Source: a virus. Taken from it: DNA of 26,120 nt. The stretch covers positions 1-26,120 of the IMG/VR virus record IMGVR_UViG_3300042540_001889. One strand, 5' to 3'. Made by a program: the position numbers and the translations under genes. The notes under the pieces are model-generated. The model was not told the origin of the DNA. It ran no database searches and was given only the letters and a program-made list of their open reading frames with translations. Of the stretch, positions 1 through 8,659 are shown piece after piece (within the stretch, counting starts at the first letter, position 1; each line of letters opens with the position of its first letter).

Positions 1-682
1 TTCCTGATGTACCACTTGTTCCTGAAGAACCAGATGTTCCACTAGTTCCTGAAGTACCACTTGTTCCTGAAGAACCAGATGTTCCTGATGTTCCACTTGT
101 ACCCGAAGTACCATTAGTTCCTGATGTTCCACTTGTTCCTGAAGAACCAGATGTTCCACTTGTACCTGAAGAACCACTAGTTCCTGATGTACCGCTAGTT
201 CCTGAAGACCCACTAGTTCCTGATGTTCCACTTGTACCCGAAGTACCATTAGTCCCCGATGTTCCACTTGTTCCTGAAGAACCAGATGTTCCACTAGTTC
301 CTGATGTTCCACTTGTACCTGAAGAACCACTAGTTCCTGATGTACCGCTAGTCCCTGAAGACCCACTAGTTCCCGATGTTCCACTTGTTCCTGAAGAACC
401 TGATGTACCACTTGTTCCTGATGTTCCACTTGTACCTGAAGAACCAGATGTTCCTGAGGTACCACTAGTGCCAGACGTACCATTAGTTCCTGATGTACCA
501 CTTGTACCTGAAGAACCACTAGTTCCTGAGGTTCCACTTGTTCCTGAAGAACCAGATGTTCCTGAAGTACCACTACTACCAGACGTACCATTAGTTCCTG
601 AAGTACCGTTAGTTCCTGAGGTTCCACTTGTTCCTGAAGAACCAGATGTACCACTAGTTCCTGAAGAACCAGATGTTCCTGC
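1..682 (-). repeat. Gly-X-Y coding repeat block 4, continues past the window
   Basis: At least 75 triplets, with GSS (codon TCT) much more frequent than in block 2. A higher-order duplication is visible: the segment from about 90 recurs from about 225, with a 135-nt offset that becomes 153 nt after an 18-nt insertion. The block has no end inside the window. Confidence 0.9.
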
Positions 683-3600
683 TTGTCCACCTAAAATTAT
701 AGCAAACTCAGTATTATCAGAAATAGACCCTGAGCCTGAAGAAGCAATCTGTAATACGTCATAGTTTTCGAATCCCCCTACTGAAGGTAGTACTTGAGTT
801 ATTCGTAATACTTTGAAAATTGAAGAATTATTAACACTAACAATTTTTAATATTGTTCCAACAGTTAATAGGTTTAATAAAGTAACAAAAGACACCTGTG
901 GGTCAAAAGCAGTATCGTCTATTGCAATAGAAGTAGTTGTTGCTCCAAAGTCTTCCCCACTATCTAATGAAAAATAAGTTAATCCTGGATCGACATTAGT
1001 GTCGGTGTTTCCTGTGAACCTCCATATTGCAAGGTTTCCTTCAAGTCCACTACTTCCACTAGTACCTGAACTACCACTTGTTCCTGAACTACCACTAGTA
1101 CCTGAAGTACCACTAGTACCTGAAGTACCACTAGTACCTGAAGTACCACTAGTACCTGATGTACCATTTGTACCTGAAGTACCACTTGTTCCTGAAGTAC
1201 CACTAGTTCCTGAAGTACCAGATGTACCTGAAGTACCACTAGTTCCTGAGGTTCCACTAGTTCCCGAAGTACCGCTGGTACCTGATGTTCCTGATGTACC
1301 ACTAGAACCTGATGTACCACTAGTACCTGAAGTGCCAGATGTTCCTGAAGTTCCACTTGTACCTGAAGTACCTGATGTTCCGCTAGTTCCTGATGTTCCT
1401 GAAGTTCCGCTAGTTCCAGATGTACCACTTGTTCCTGAAGTACCATCCAAAGAAGTTCTTAGAATCGCTAAAATCATCGGCTCATTGTCCACAAAAGTAT
1501 GGTCATATGAGTCCAAAGTTACTGGAATTGACCAATATTGTGAAGTTGCCTCAGTTGGTGTACCCGATACTGTCCATATTTGATTTTGAGATGTAAGAGT
1601 TTGATTTTGAAGAGTAATTTTATTACCTATTTGAAGTAAATTTAGAATTATACCAATATCATCTCCATCAGTATCAATATGATTCACATATATAATTGTC
1701 GATCCTGATTGTGTTGCATTATTCCATTGAATAAATCCTATCGCGGGTTGTCCGTCTTGAGTATCGGTATCTGCTTGATATTCAAAAATAGAAGTCGCTC
1801 CACCGTTAACACCACTACTTCCTGATGTACCAGATGTTCCACTAGTTCCTGATGTACCAGATGTTCCACTTGTACCTGAAGTTCCGCTTGTACCTGAAGT
1901 TCCGCTTGTGCCTGATGTACCACTAGTTCCTGATGTACCTGAAGTACCACTAGTTCCTGATGTACCTGAAGTACCACTAGTTCCTGATGTACCACTTGTT
2001 CCTGATGTACCACTAGTTCCTGATGTACCACTAGTTCCTGATGTACCACTAGTTCCTGATGTACCACTAGTTCCTGATGTACCTGAAGTACCACTAGTTC
2101 CTGATGTACCACTTGTTCCTGATGTACCACTAGTTCCTGATGTACCACTAGTTCCTGATGTACCACTAGTTCCTGATGTACCACTAGTTCCTGATGTACC
2201 ATTAGTTCCTGATGTTCCGCTAGTTCCCGATGTTCCGCTAGTTCCTGATGTACCTGATGTACCTGATGTACCGCTAGTTCCTGATGTTCCTGATGTACCG
2301 CTAGTTCCACTAGTTCCTGATGTACCACTAGTTCCTGATGTACCACTTGTACCTGAAGTACCACTAGTTCCTGATGTACCACTTGTACCTGAAGTACCAC
2401 TAGTTCCTGATGTACCACTTGTCCCATTTGTACCACTAGTACCTGAAGTACCACTAGTACCTGAAGTACCACTTGTTCCCGAAGTACCACTAGTTCCTGA
2501 AGTACCACTTATTCCCGAAGTTCCTGATGTACCGCTAGTTCCTGATGTACCACTAGTTCCTGATGTACCACTTGTTCCTGATGTACCACTAGTTCCTGAT
2601 GTACCACTTGTTCCTGATGTACCACTTGTCCCATTTATACCACTAGTACCTGAAGTACCACTTGTTCCCGAAGTACCACTAGTACCTGAAGTACCACTAG
2701 TACCTGAAGTACCACTTGTACCACTAGTTCCCGAAGTTCCACTAGTTCCCGAAGTTCCACTAGTTCCCGAAGTTCCACTAGTTCCCGAAGTTCCACTAAT
2801 TCCCGAAGTTCCACTAGTTCCTGATGTACCACTAGTTCCTGAGGTACCACTAGTACCTGATGTACCTGAGGTACCACTAGTCCCTGACGTACCATTTATA
2901 CCTGAGGTACCTGAAGTACCACTTGTACCACTAGTTCCTGAGGTACCACTAGTACCTGATGTTCCGTTAGTTCCTGATGTTCCGCTAGTTCCTGAAGTAC
3001 CACTTGTTCCTGATGTACCACTTGTTCCTGAAGTACCACTAGTTCCTGAGGTACCACTAGTACCTGATGTTCCGCTAGTTCCTGATGTTCCGCTAGTTCC
3101 TGAAGTACCACTTGTTCCTGATGTACCACTTGTTCCTGAAGTACCACTTGTTCCTGAAGTACCACTTGTTCCTGAAGTACCACTTGTTCCTGATGTTCCG
3201 CTAGTTCCCGAAGTTCCACTAGTTCCCGAAGTTCCACTAGTTCCTGATGTACCACTTGAACCAGATGTACCACTTGAACCAGATGTACCACTTGTTCCTG
3301 ATGTACCGCTAGTTCCTGACGTTCCTGAAGTTCCACTTGAACCAGAGGCTCCACTAGTTCCTGAGGTACCATTTACACCCGAAAGACCTGATGTACCGTT
3401 AGTACCTGATATACCACTAGTTCCTGAAGTACCACTTGTACCTGAAGTACCACTTGTACCTGAAGTACCAGATGTACCAGATGTACCAGATGTTCCACTA
3501 GTTCCTGATGTACCTGATGTACCACTTGTACCTGAAGTTCCGCTTGTACCTGAAGTTCCGCTTGTACCTGAAGTTCCGCTTGTGCCTGATGTACCACTAG

Positions 3601-5596
3601 TTCCTGATGTACCTGATGTACCGCTAGTTCCTGAGGTTCCGCTAGTTCCAGATGTACCACTTGTTCCTGAAGTACCATTGGTTCCTGATGTACCACTTGT
3701 TCCCGAAGTACCACTAGTTCCTGAAGTACCACTTGTTCCCGAAGTACCACTAGTTCCTGAAGTACCACTTGTTCCTGAAGTACCACTTGTTCCTGAAGTA
3801 CCACTTGTACCTGATGTTCCACTTGTACCTGATGTTCCACTAGTTCCTGATGTACCTGATGTTCCGCTAGTTCCTGAAGTTCCGCTTGTACCTGAAGTTC
3901 CACTAGTACCTGATGTACCTGATGTACCTGATGTACCACTAGTACCTGAAGTACCAGATGTACCTGAAGTTCCACTTGTTCCTGAAGTACCATTGGTTCC
4001 TGATGTTCCTGAGGTACCAGATGTACCGCTAGTTCCTGATGTTCCTGATGTACCGCTAGTTCCTGAAGTTCCAGATGTTCCACTTGTTCCTGAGGTTCCT
4101 GAAGTACCACTAGTTCCTGATGTTCCGCTAGTTCCTGAAGTACCACTAGTACCTGATGTACCACTAGTTCCTGATGTACCACTAGTTCCTGAGGTTCCTG
4201 ATGTACCTGATGTTCCGCTAGTTCCTGATGTTCCGCTAGTTCCTGAAGTGCCACTAGTACCTGATGTACCACTAGTTCCTGAGGTTCCTGATGTACCTGA
4301 TGTTCCGCTAGTTCCTGATGTTCCTGATGTTCCACTAGTTCCTGAAGTACCACTAGTACCTGAAGTACCACTAGTACCTGATGTACCACTAGTTCCTGAT
4401 GTACCTGATGTACCACTAGTTCCTGATGTACCTGATGTTCCAGATGTTCCGCTAGTACCTGATGTACCACTAGTTCCTGATGTACCACTAGTTCCTGATG
4501 TACCACTAGTTCCTGATGTACCACTAGTACCTGATGTACCACTAGTACCTGAAGTTCCACTTGTTCCCGAAGTACCACTAGTACCTGAAGTACCACTAGT
4601 ACCTGATGTTCCTGAGGTACCAGATGTACCACTAGTTCCTGATGTACCACTTGAACCAGATGTACCACTTGTTCCTGATTGTCCAATAACTATCACGATA
4701 AACTCAGAATTGTCAGCAATAAACCCTGACCCTCCTGATGCTACCTGTTGAACACTAAAATCTTCGAAACTACCTACTAAAGGTGTAACACCCGTAATTC
4801 GTAAAAGTTTGAAAAATGTTGGATCGTCAACTTTAACAATTTTTAATATTGTTCCAATCGTTAATCCATTAAGTATTGTTCCAAAAGATACTTGAGGACT
4901 ATAAGCAGTATCATTTATTGCAATAGATGTAGTAGTAGCACCGAAGTCATCTCCACTGTCTAATGAAAAATAAGTTAGTCCAGGATTGATAGAAGTATCA
5001 GTATTCCCTGTGAATCTCCATGCCGCAAGGTTTCCTTCTAATCCACTAGTTCCGTCAGTTCCTGATGTACCACTCGATCCAGATGTACCACTCGATCCAG
5101 ATGTACCACTAGTTCCTGATGTTCCACTAGTACCTGATGTACCGTCTGTACCTGATGTACCATTAGTCCCTGATGTGCCATTAGTTCCTGATGTTCCGCT
5201 AGTTCCCGATGTTCCACTAGATCCCGAAGAACCTGAGGTTCCACTAGTACCTGATGTACCGTCTGTACCTGAAGAACCATCTGTACCTGATGTACCATTA
5301 GTCCCTGATGTACCGTCTGTACCTGAAGAACCGCTAGTTCCCGAAGAACCGTTTGTACCTGAGGTACCACTAGTTCCCGAAGAACCGTTTGTACCTGAGG
5401 TACCACTAGTTCCTGAAGTTCCATTGATACCAGAGGTGCCTGAGGTACCTCCTGTTATGCTAGCCGTAAAGGACGAAAAAGCTATTTGACCCGAGGTCCC
5501 CGAGGTACCTCCAGTATAGTCCGTAACTATATATATCCTATCGTCTGGAGCTGCCGATAGAACTATAGGTAAATCAGTTATTCTAGTGTTTGACAT
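1..5596 (-). CDS. Giant collagen-like (Gly-Thr-Ser)n phage fibre protein, C-terminus beyond window
   Basis: The frame opens at the ATG at 5596-5594 and stays open to the window edge, giving at least 1865 residues. Residues 1-30 (starting [10 protein letters not shown]) resemble the short N-terminal segments of phage fibre proteins that may dock to the virion. Gly-X-Y triplets follow, overwhelmingly GTS with some GSS, GTN and GTD. Blocks lie at about residues 49-185, 306-1262, 1385-1517 and 1639-1865. Three non-repeat islands separate them: A1 (186-305), B (1263-1384) and A2 (1518-1638). A1 and A2 are about 70% identical by hand alignment. Gly-X-Y repeats are known to form trimeric collagen-like rods in phage fibres, so I infer a long tail or head fibre. 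It is the last gene of a tail-gene block. The repeats contain almost no proline. No Shine-Dalgarno is visible. The role and its place on the virion are inferred; the reading frame itself is certain. Confidence 0.88.
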   Translation of the reverse strand, partial: MSNTRITDLPIVLSAAPDDRIYIVTDYTGGTSGTSGQIAFSSFTASITGGTSGTSGINGTSGTSGTSGTNGSSGTSGTSGTNGSSGTSGSSGTDGTSGTNGTSGTDGSSGTDGTSGTSGTSGSSGSSGTSGTSGTSGTNGTSGTNGTSGTDGTSGTSGTSGTSGTSGSSGTSGSSGTSGTDGTSGLEGNLAAWRFTGNTDTSINPGLTYFSLDSGDDFGATTTSIAINDTAYSPQVSFGTILNGLTIGTILKIVKVDDPTFFKLLRITGVTPLVGSFEDFSVQQVASGGSGFIADNSEFIVIVIGQSGTSGTSGSSGTSGTSGTSGTSGTSGTSGTSGTSGTSGTSGTSGTSGTSGTSGTSGTSGTSGTSGTSGTSGTSGTSGTSGTSGTSGTSGTSGTSGTSGTSGTSGTSGTSGTSGTSGTSGTSGTSGTSGTSGTSGTSGTSGTSGTSGTSGTSGTSGTSGTSGTSGTSGTSGTSGTSGTSGTSGTSGTSGTSGTSGTSGTSGTSGTSGTSGTSGTSGTSGTSGTSGTSGTNGTSGTSGTSGTSGTSGTSGTSGTSGTSGTSGTSGTSGTSGTSGTSGTSGTSGTSGTSGTSGTSGTSGTSGTSGTSGTSGTSGTSGTSGTSGTSGTSGTSGTSGTNGTSGTSGTSGTSGTSGTSGTSGTSGTSGTSGTSGTSGTSGTSGTSGTSGTSGTSGTSGTSGTSGTSGTSGTSGTSGTSGTSGTSGTSGISGTNGTSGLSGVNGTSGTSGASGSSGTSGTSGTSGTSGTSGTSGSSGTSGSSGTSGTSGTSGTSGTSGTSGTSGTSGTSGTSGTSGTSGTSGTSGTSGTSGTSGTSGTSGTSGTSGTSGTSGTSGTSGTSGTSGTSGTSGTSGTSGTNGTSGTSGTSGTSGTSGTSGTSGINGTSGTSGTSGTSGTSGTSGTSGTSGTSGTSGISGTSGTSGTSGTSGTSGTSGTSGTSGTSGTSGTSGTSGTSGTSGTSGTSGTSGINGTSGTSGTSGTSGTSGTSGTSGTSGTSGTSGTSGTSGTSGISGTSGTSGTSGTSGTSGTSGTSGTSGTNGTSGTSGTSGTSGTSGTSGTSGTSGTSGTSGTSGTSGTSGTSGTSGTSGTSGTSGTSGTSGTSGTSGTSGTSGTNGTSGTSGTSGTSGTSGTSGTSGTSGTSGTSGTSGTSGTSGTSGTSGTSGTSGTSGTSGTSGTSGTSGTSGTSGTSGTSGTSGTSGTSGTSGTSGTSGTSGTSGTSGTSGTSGTSGTSGTSGTSGTSGSSGVNGGATSIFEYQADTDTQDGQPAIGFIQWNNATQSGSTIIYVNHIDTDGDDIGIILNLLQIGNKITLQNQTLTSQNQIWTVSGTPTEATSQYWSIPVTLDSYDHTFVDNEPMILAILRTSLDGTSGTSGTSGTSGTSGTSGTSGTSGTSGTSGTSGTSGTSGTSGTSGSSGTSGTSGTSGTSGTSGTSGTSGTSGTSGTSGTSGTSGTSGTSGTNGTSGTSGTSGTSGTSGTSGTSGTSGSSGTSGSSGTSGSSGLEGNLAIWRFTGNTDTNVDPGLTYFSLDSGEDFGATTTSIAIDDTAFDPQVSFVTLLNLLTVGTILKIVSVNNSSIFKVLRITQVLPSVGGFENYDVLQIASSGSGSISDNTEFAIILGGQAGTSGSSGTSGTSGSSGTSGTSGTNGTSGTNGTSGSSGTSGTSGSSGTSGTSGTSGSSGTSGTSGTNGTSGTSGTSGTSGSSGTSGTSGTSGTSGSSGTSGTSGTSGSSGTSGTSGTSGSSGTSGTSGTSGTSGSSGTSGTSGTNGTSGTSGTSGTSGSSGTSGTSGTSGSSGTSGTSGSSGTSGTSGTNGTSGTSGTSGTSGSSGTSGTSGTSGTSGSSGTSGTSG
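683..1045 (-). other. Globular island A2, paralogue of A1
   Basis: Residues 1518-1638 begin [16 protein letters not shown] and match island A1 along the whole length, including a central GTILKIV segment and the closing Gly-Gln before the repeats resume. The DNA differs at many third positions, so the duplication is not very recent, unlike the near-identical repeat DNA around it. Confidence 0.8.
1046..1444 (-). repeat. Gly-Thr-Ser coding repeat block 3
   Basis: About 44 Gly-X-Y triplets, mostly GTS with occasional GSS and GTN, joining island B to island A2. The reading frame is continuous on both sides. Confidence 0.9.
1445..1810 (-). other. Globular island B in the collagen-like protein
   Basis: Residues 1263-1384 form a non-repetitive stretch beginning [20 protein letters not shown]. 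It shows no obvious sequence similarity to islands A1 and A2 but has a similar length of about 120 residues. It contains several Trp and Tyr residues and an Asp/Gly-rich segment (HIDTDGDD) that could bind a metal ion. The family is not recognised. Confidence 0.75.
1811..4681 (-). repeat. Gly-Thr-Ser coding repeat block 2, about 319 triplets
   Basis: This is the longest block: about 957 residues of Gly-X-Y without a phase break that I can find, mostly GTS. The 9-nt unit often pairs into an 18-nt unit encoding GTSGTS. Rare variants include GIN near 2635, GAS near 3350 and GLS-GVN near 3370-3390. Longer segments recur, such as the near-identical stretches around 1867-1936 and 3530-3606, and a tandem duplication around 4118-4323, which points to expansion by recombination or slippage. 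Confidence 0.92.
4682..5041 (-). other. Globular island A1 in the collagen-like protein
   Basis: Residues 186-305 are non-repetitive and begin [16 protein letters not shown]. The mix of aromatic and hydrophobic residues suggests a folded beta-rich domain. It aligns without gaps to island A2 (683-1045) at roughly 70% identity, so one was duplicated from the other. I do not recognise the family. It could be a trimerisation, spacer or receptor-binding domain. Confidence 0.8.
5042..5452 (-). repeat. Gly-X-Y coding repeat block 1 (N-terminal)
   Basis: This 9-nt coding repeat holds about 45 Gly-X-Y triplets after the N-terminal head of the collagen-like protein. It differs from the later blocks in its many Asp and Asn substitutions (GTD, GTN) and GSS triplets, and one triplet is GIN. 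It ends where island A1 starts. Confidence 0.9.
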
Positions 5597-5600
5597 AAAC

Positions 5601-5608
5601 TATAAATA
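5601..5608 (-). promoter_or_regulatory. TATTTATA motif before the collagen-like gene
   Basis: The coding strand reads ATATTTATAG, with the 8-nt motif ending only 4 nt before the ATG. The motif recurs before other transcription blocks in this window. This copy is so close to the start that a promoter here would give a nearly leaderless mRNA. It may be chance in AT-rich DNA. Confidence 0.3.
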
Positions 5609-5647
5609 TATTTTTTGTTTTTTTATTTAATTTTTTTAATAACAATT

Positions 5648-6130
5648 TTATGATGGCGGAATTTCTTCTTGTACTATTAATGGATTTCCATCTTGTGTTA
5701 TAATATCTATTCCGTCCTGAGTAATAATTTGAACCTCAAAGATTAGAGGTGTACTACTTGGTGTTGGAGTATTTGTTAGTGTTGGAGTATTTGTAGGAGT
5801 TTGAGTTGGAGTTTCTGTATTAGTAGGTGTTATTGTTGGCGTTACGGTATGAGTAGGAGTAATTGACGGAGTCGGTGTAACAGTTGGAGTTTGTGTTGGT
5901 GTTGGAGTAGTGCATTGTATGTTGACCACCACTCCATCAAGCATGTCATTTCTTGTTACTGCCGAGTAATAAATGTCATTATCAACAAAAACATTAAATG
6001 GTCCTAAGGCGTTAGAATTAGCCGTTAATCTAACAATATACGTTGTACATCCAGTTACTGAAATTTGCTGTTCAATTTGATTATCGCAACCTGGTGCAAT
6101 ATTCGTAACTAAAATAGAATAAGTAGTCAT
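5648..6130 (-). CDS. Small phage protein with Thr/Pro linker, likely virion-associated
   Basis: 160 residues in three parts. Residues 1-73 form a small domain with four cysteines (15, 28, 73 and neighbours of similar type), including a VTGC...GPFNVFV pattern that resembles the start of the 711-aa SprB-type protein. Residues 74-128 are a Thr/Pro linker built from PT steps. Residues 129-160 hold a duplicated IITQDG motif. The linker looks like an extended surface spacer, and I infer a structural or adhesin role from the position between the SprB-like genes and the giant fibre gene. It stands alone: a 91-nt gap with a TATTTATT motif precedes it and 51 nt of AT-rich DNA follow it. The start at 6130 has no Shine-Dalgarno. 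The exact function is unknown. Confidence 0.75.
   Translation of the reverse strand: MTTYSILVTNIAPGCDNQIEQQISVTGCTTYIVRLTANSNALGPFNVFVDNDIYYSAVTRNDMLDGVVVNIQCTTPTPTQTPTVTPTPSITPTHTVTPTITPTNTETPTQTPTNTPTLTNTPTPSSTPLIFEVQIITQDGIDIITQDGNPLIVQEEIPPS
5747..5911 (-). repeat. Thr/Pro-coding low-complexity tract
   Basis: Coding for residues 74-128 of the 160-aa protein. On the plus strand it appears as recurring GTTGGAGT and GTNGGNGT words. The repeat is degenerate rather than perfectly tandem. Confidence 0.8.
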
Positions 6131-6145
6131 TCAATGGTTTTATTA

Positions 6146-6153
6146 AATAAATA
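6146..6153 (-). promoter_or_regulatory. Candidate promoter element TATTTATT
   Basis: The coding strand reads GTATTTATTTAA, 15 nt before the ATG at 6130. It differs by one base from the TATTTATA motif found 15-16 nt before the starts at 12554 and 21105. It lies in a 91-nt gap, which fits the start of a transcript. Confidence 0.35.
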
Positions 6154-6221
6154 CCACGAGACTTCTATTTGATTTCTAAACTTTGTAAAAATGAATTATG
6201 ATTGTTTTTTTGATAAAAAAA

Positions 6222-6527
6222 TTACTCTAAAATTATCTCCATATTAACAACGCAAGACGCTAATTCTATGGTGATTTGGAACGCACAACCAAAGGTACAA
6301 GTTAATATTTTAATTACTTCACAATTATTACCATCAACTAATCGAAGCATAATTTCAGGTGCAGTTGAAAAAATAGATGGTATGACCGTGTTGTACTCCA
6401 CAACAGGTGGAACGGGTCCTGAAGAAATTGTACCTATTAATGTTTGATTATTTCCATATATATCCGAAATATATACAGTAACCGGAAAAGTACCACCTGA
6501 AATTTCTGTAATTCTTATCTGTGTCAT
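6222..6527 (-). CDS. Small SprB-repeat-like protein
   Basis: 101 residues from the ATG at 6527, which overlaps the stop of the upstream 711-aa gene as ATGA. A start three codons earlier (6536) is possible but would overlap more. The protein reads like a single SprB-type unit: a GGTFPVTVYISD strand pair followed by LRLVDGNNC, then a short tail with further cysteines. This matches the repeat unit of its neighbour, so it may be a partner or a detached unit of the same adhesin. The overlap implies translational coupling. No signal peptide or membrane segment is visible. The function is inferred from similarity and position only. Confidence 0.75.
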   Translation of the reverse strand: MTQIRITEISGGTFPVTVYISDIYGNNQTLIGTISSGPVPPVVEYNTVIPSIFSTAPEIMLRLVDGNNCEVIKILTCTFGCAFQITIELASCVVNMEIILE

Positions 6528-8659
6528 GATAAACAAATTATATTATATCCAATTACTAAATCGATTACAATTTCCTCTCCTTCCAAAGAAGTATTATTTC
6601 TACTTGTTTCGATAGTTATTTGATTATTTAGTTGGTCGATTATAACATTCCCAACGCCAGGTATTCCTAATAATAAAGTACGAATTGTGTCATACCATTG
6701 ATTATCTGTTGGAACTTGGACTAATGAAGTTGATGTAAAGAAATTTTGTGATGCAACTATCCCTGATGGATTCACAGAAACTTTGGCCGTAAACGTCGCA
6801 CTTATTAAATCACAACTTGTATTTCCTGAGGTTAAATCAAAAAATCCTTCATTTAACATTTGTAGTAATCCAAATTTGGTTGGAGATTGAATGTTGAATA
6901 CTTCAGCTCCCATAACATAAGTCTGATAGGAGACCGAATTGGTGTTACAATTTATAGTTGTATTTCTTGTTAATGAACAACCATTTGCATCTACCACGGT
7001 CAAAGAATAGGTACCCGCAGTCAATCCACTAACTTGGATTTGTTGTGGTTCATTTGGTATATTGTCCGACCAATTAAAGATGAACGGAGGCTCACCTGAA
7101 GTAATAAATGCAGTAATCTTTCCACTTGACCCACTACCACAAGAAGTACTATATAAAGAATAGTTTAAGGGTTGACTACTCGGGACTAATATATTTCTTG
7201 TTTGTACACATCCATCCGCATCAGTGACAGTAACAACATGAGTTCCTGATGATAAGTTATTAAACGTTACCGCAGTTAAGTTTGTATCAATTACGTTCTG
7301 TATTCCATCAACAGAATAATCCAAAGGCAAAGTTCCTCCCGTTGTTGTTAGAATTGTAACCGAACCATTATTTTGATTACAACTTGTCCCTGCAACTTGT
7401 GTTGAAATTGTAAATTTGTTTTGAGCGACTAAAGTTACTTCCTGTAAATAAGAACAACCACTATTATCGGATACACCTACAGTATATGTTCCTCCACTTA
7501 GATTTCTAAAAATTTGAGTACCCTGAGAATTACTTATATTCAACTGATTACCCGTTGGGCTAATCAAAGTATACGTGTATGGCACAGTTCCCCCAACAAC
7601 ATTTATAGTAATCGAACCGTTATTACTTGAACAAGTAGAATTTTGTCCTTGAACTGAAACACTTGTAATTCCGCCAGGTGTTTCGAGTGTGGTACCCGCG
7701 GTCATCTGACATAAACCCGCATCTGTCACTAAGAAATTATATTGTCCTGCTGAAAGTCCTGAAATTGAAAACGTTCTTGAATATGATACTAAGACATCAC
7801 CTGTAGATGCCGAATAATAAAAAGGCTCAGTACCACCAGTGATGGTCATGTTAATAACTCCATTCGATTGAAGACAAGTTGGAGGTGTTGAGGTAAATAA
7901 CCCAAGTCCAACTGGACTAACATTAGTTATTGTTGCAGATTTTGATAAAGTACATCCATATGCGTCTTTAACTTCAACAGAATATGAACCCGCAGTTAAC
8001 CCTGTAATTGTACTACCCGTCAACCCATTACTCCAAAGATAAGTATAAGGAGACAGACCCGTTTGACCAGTTACAAAAATTTTCCCTATCGGTGTTCCTC
8101 CACAACTTGAATTTGGTACCACATATAAACCAAAATCCAAAGGTTCCGATTCTTGAACTATAAATGTCTGAGTAAATGCCGTACACCCTCCAAGGTCAGT
8201 TACTTCCAAATAATATGTTCCAGCACTTAGTTCACCAAAAACAACCGTATCTGTATTTGTAGTTGCTGAAGTAAGATAGTTGTTATTTACATCATACAAC
8301 GAATAATTGGTTGATGAATATAATGAAGTTGATGTACCAGTAACCGACCCATTGTTATCTCCACAAGTAGTATTTTGTACCGCAACTATAGACCCGCAAA
8401 CTCCACTTGAAATCGGAATGTTTATTAAAAATTCACTATTAACAGGTAAAGTACTGTCATTAACTCTTAATTGATAAACATTACTTGCTAAACCAACTAA
8501 AGAGGCAGGTTGTGCTACTATAGTTTGAGACGCATAAGACGGACTGATAAACTCTACGGTATATGGAGGTGTTCCTGCACTAACAAAAAGATTAAAAGCT
8601 CCCGAATTATTATTGGAGCAATCACCTGTTACTGTTATGTTATAATTTAATACCGCCAT
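6524..8659 (-). CDS. SprB-type repeat protein, probable phage adhesin or tail-tip protein
   Basis: 711 residues built from about seven units of some 80 residues, with unit cysteines at about 14, 99, 186, 262, 343, 427 and 507. Each unit has a Cys-x-x-Asn-Asn-Gly-Ser type start, a GGT-x-P-Y turn and a close like GLSAGTYxVxVTDxxGC. This is the pattern of SprB repeats, known from Bacteroidetes gliding adhesins and other secreted proteins of that phylum. Residues 580-711 form a different C-terminal module that resembles the C-terminus of the upstream 995-aa protein (shared VPTxxxW and an ITI strand). There is no signal peptide, as expected for a virion part. The start at 8659 shares its A with the upstream stop (TAATG). 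I infer a host-binding structural protein; the repeat family is the firm part. Confidence 0.8.
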   Translation of the reverse strand: MAVLNYNITVTGDCSNNNSGAFNLFVSAGTPPYTVEFISPSYASQTIVAQPASLVGLASNVYQLRVNDSTLPVNSEFLINIPISSGVCGSIVAVQNTTCGDNNGSVTGTSTSLYSSTNYSLYDVNNNYLTSATTNTDTVVFGELSAGTYYLEVTDLGGCTAFTQTFIVQESEPLDFGLYVVPNSSCGGTPIGKIFVTGQTGLSPYTYLWSNGLTGSTITGLTAGSYSVEVKDAYGCTLSKSATITNVSPVGLGLFTSTPPTCLQSNGVINMTITGGTEPFYYSASTGDVLVSYSRTFSISGLSAGQYNFLVTDAGLCQMTAGTTLETPGGITSVSVQGQNSTCSSNNGSITINVVGGTVPYTYTLISPTGNQLNISNSQGTQIFRNLSGGTYTVGVSDNSGCSYLQEVTLVAQNKFTISTQVAGTSCNQNNGSVTILTTTGGTLPLDYSVDGIQNVIDTNLTAVTFNNLSSGTHVVTVTDADGCVQTRNILVPSSQPLNYSLYSTSCGSGSSGKITAFITSGEPPFIFNWSDNIPNEPQQIQVSGLTAGTYSLTVVDANGCSLTRNTTINCNTNSVSYQTYVMGAEVFNIQSPTKFGLLQMLNEGFFDLTSGNTSCDLISATFTAKVSVNPSGIVASQNFFTSTSLVQVPTDNQWYDTIRTLLLGIPGVGNVIIDQLNNQITIETSRNNTSLEGEEIVIDLVIGYNIICLS

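Noticed and set aside
468-1583. Short plus-strand Val-Pro frames at 468-764 and 999-1583, and a similar one at 4986-5489
   Set aside because: Antisense shadows of repeat blocks; their non-repeat ends are antisense to islands A1, A2 and B or to the N-terminal head.
1908-4751. A 947-codon open frame on the plus strand rich in Val-Pro
   Set aside because: It is the antisense shadow of the Gly-Thr-Ser repeat: a 9-nt period without stop codons keeps several frames open. The real frame has a proper start, islands with natural protein composition and the same strand as all other genes.
979-5424. Minus-strand open frames rich in Gln, Glu, Leu, Val and His (979-1446, 1738-2508, 2635-4686, 5038-5424)
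   Set aside because: They lie in another phase of the same repeats, are broken at the islands and have no sensible start context. They are frame shadows of the collagen-like gene.
1-5452. CRISPR array or satellite DNA
   Set aside because: The repeat is a continuous 9/18-nt coding unit in phase with a protein, with no spacers of regular length.
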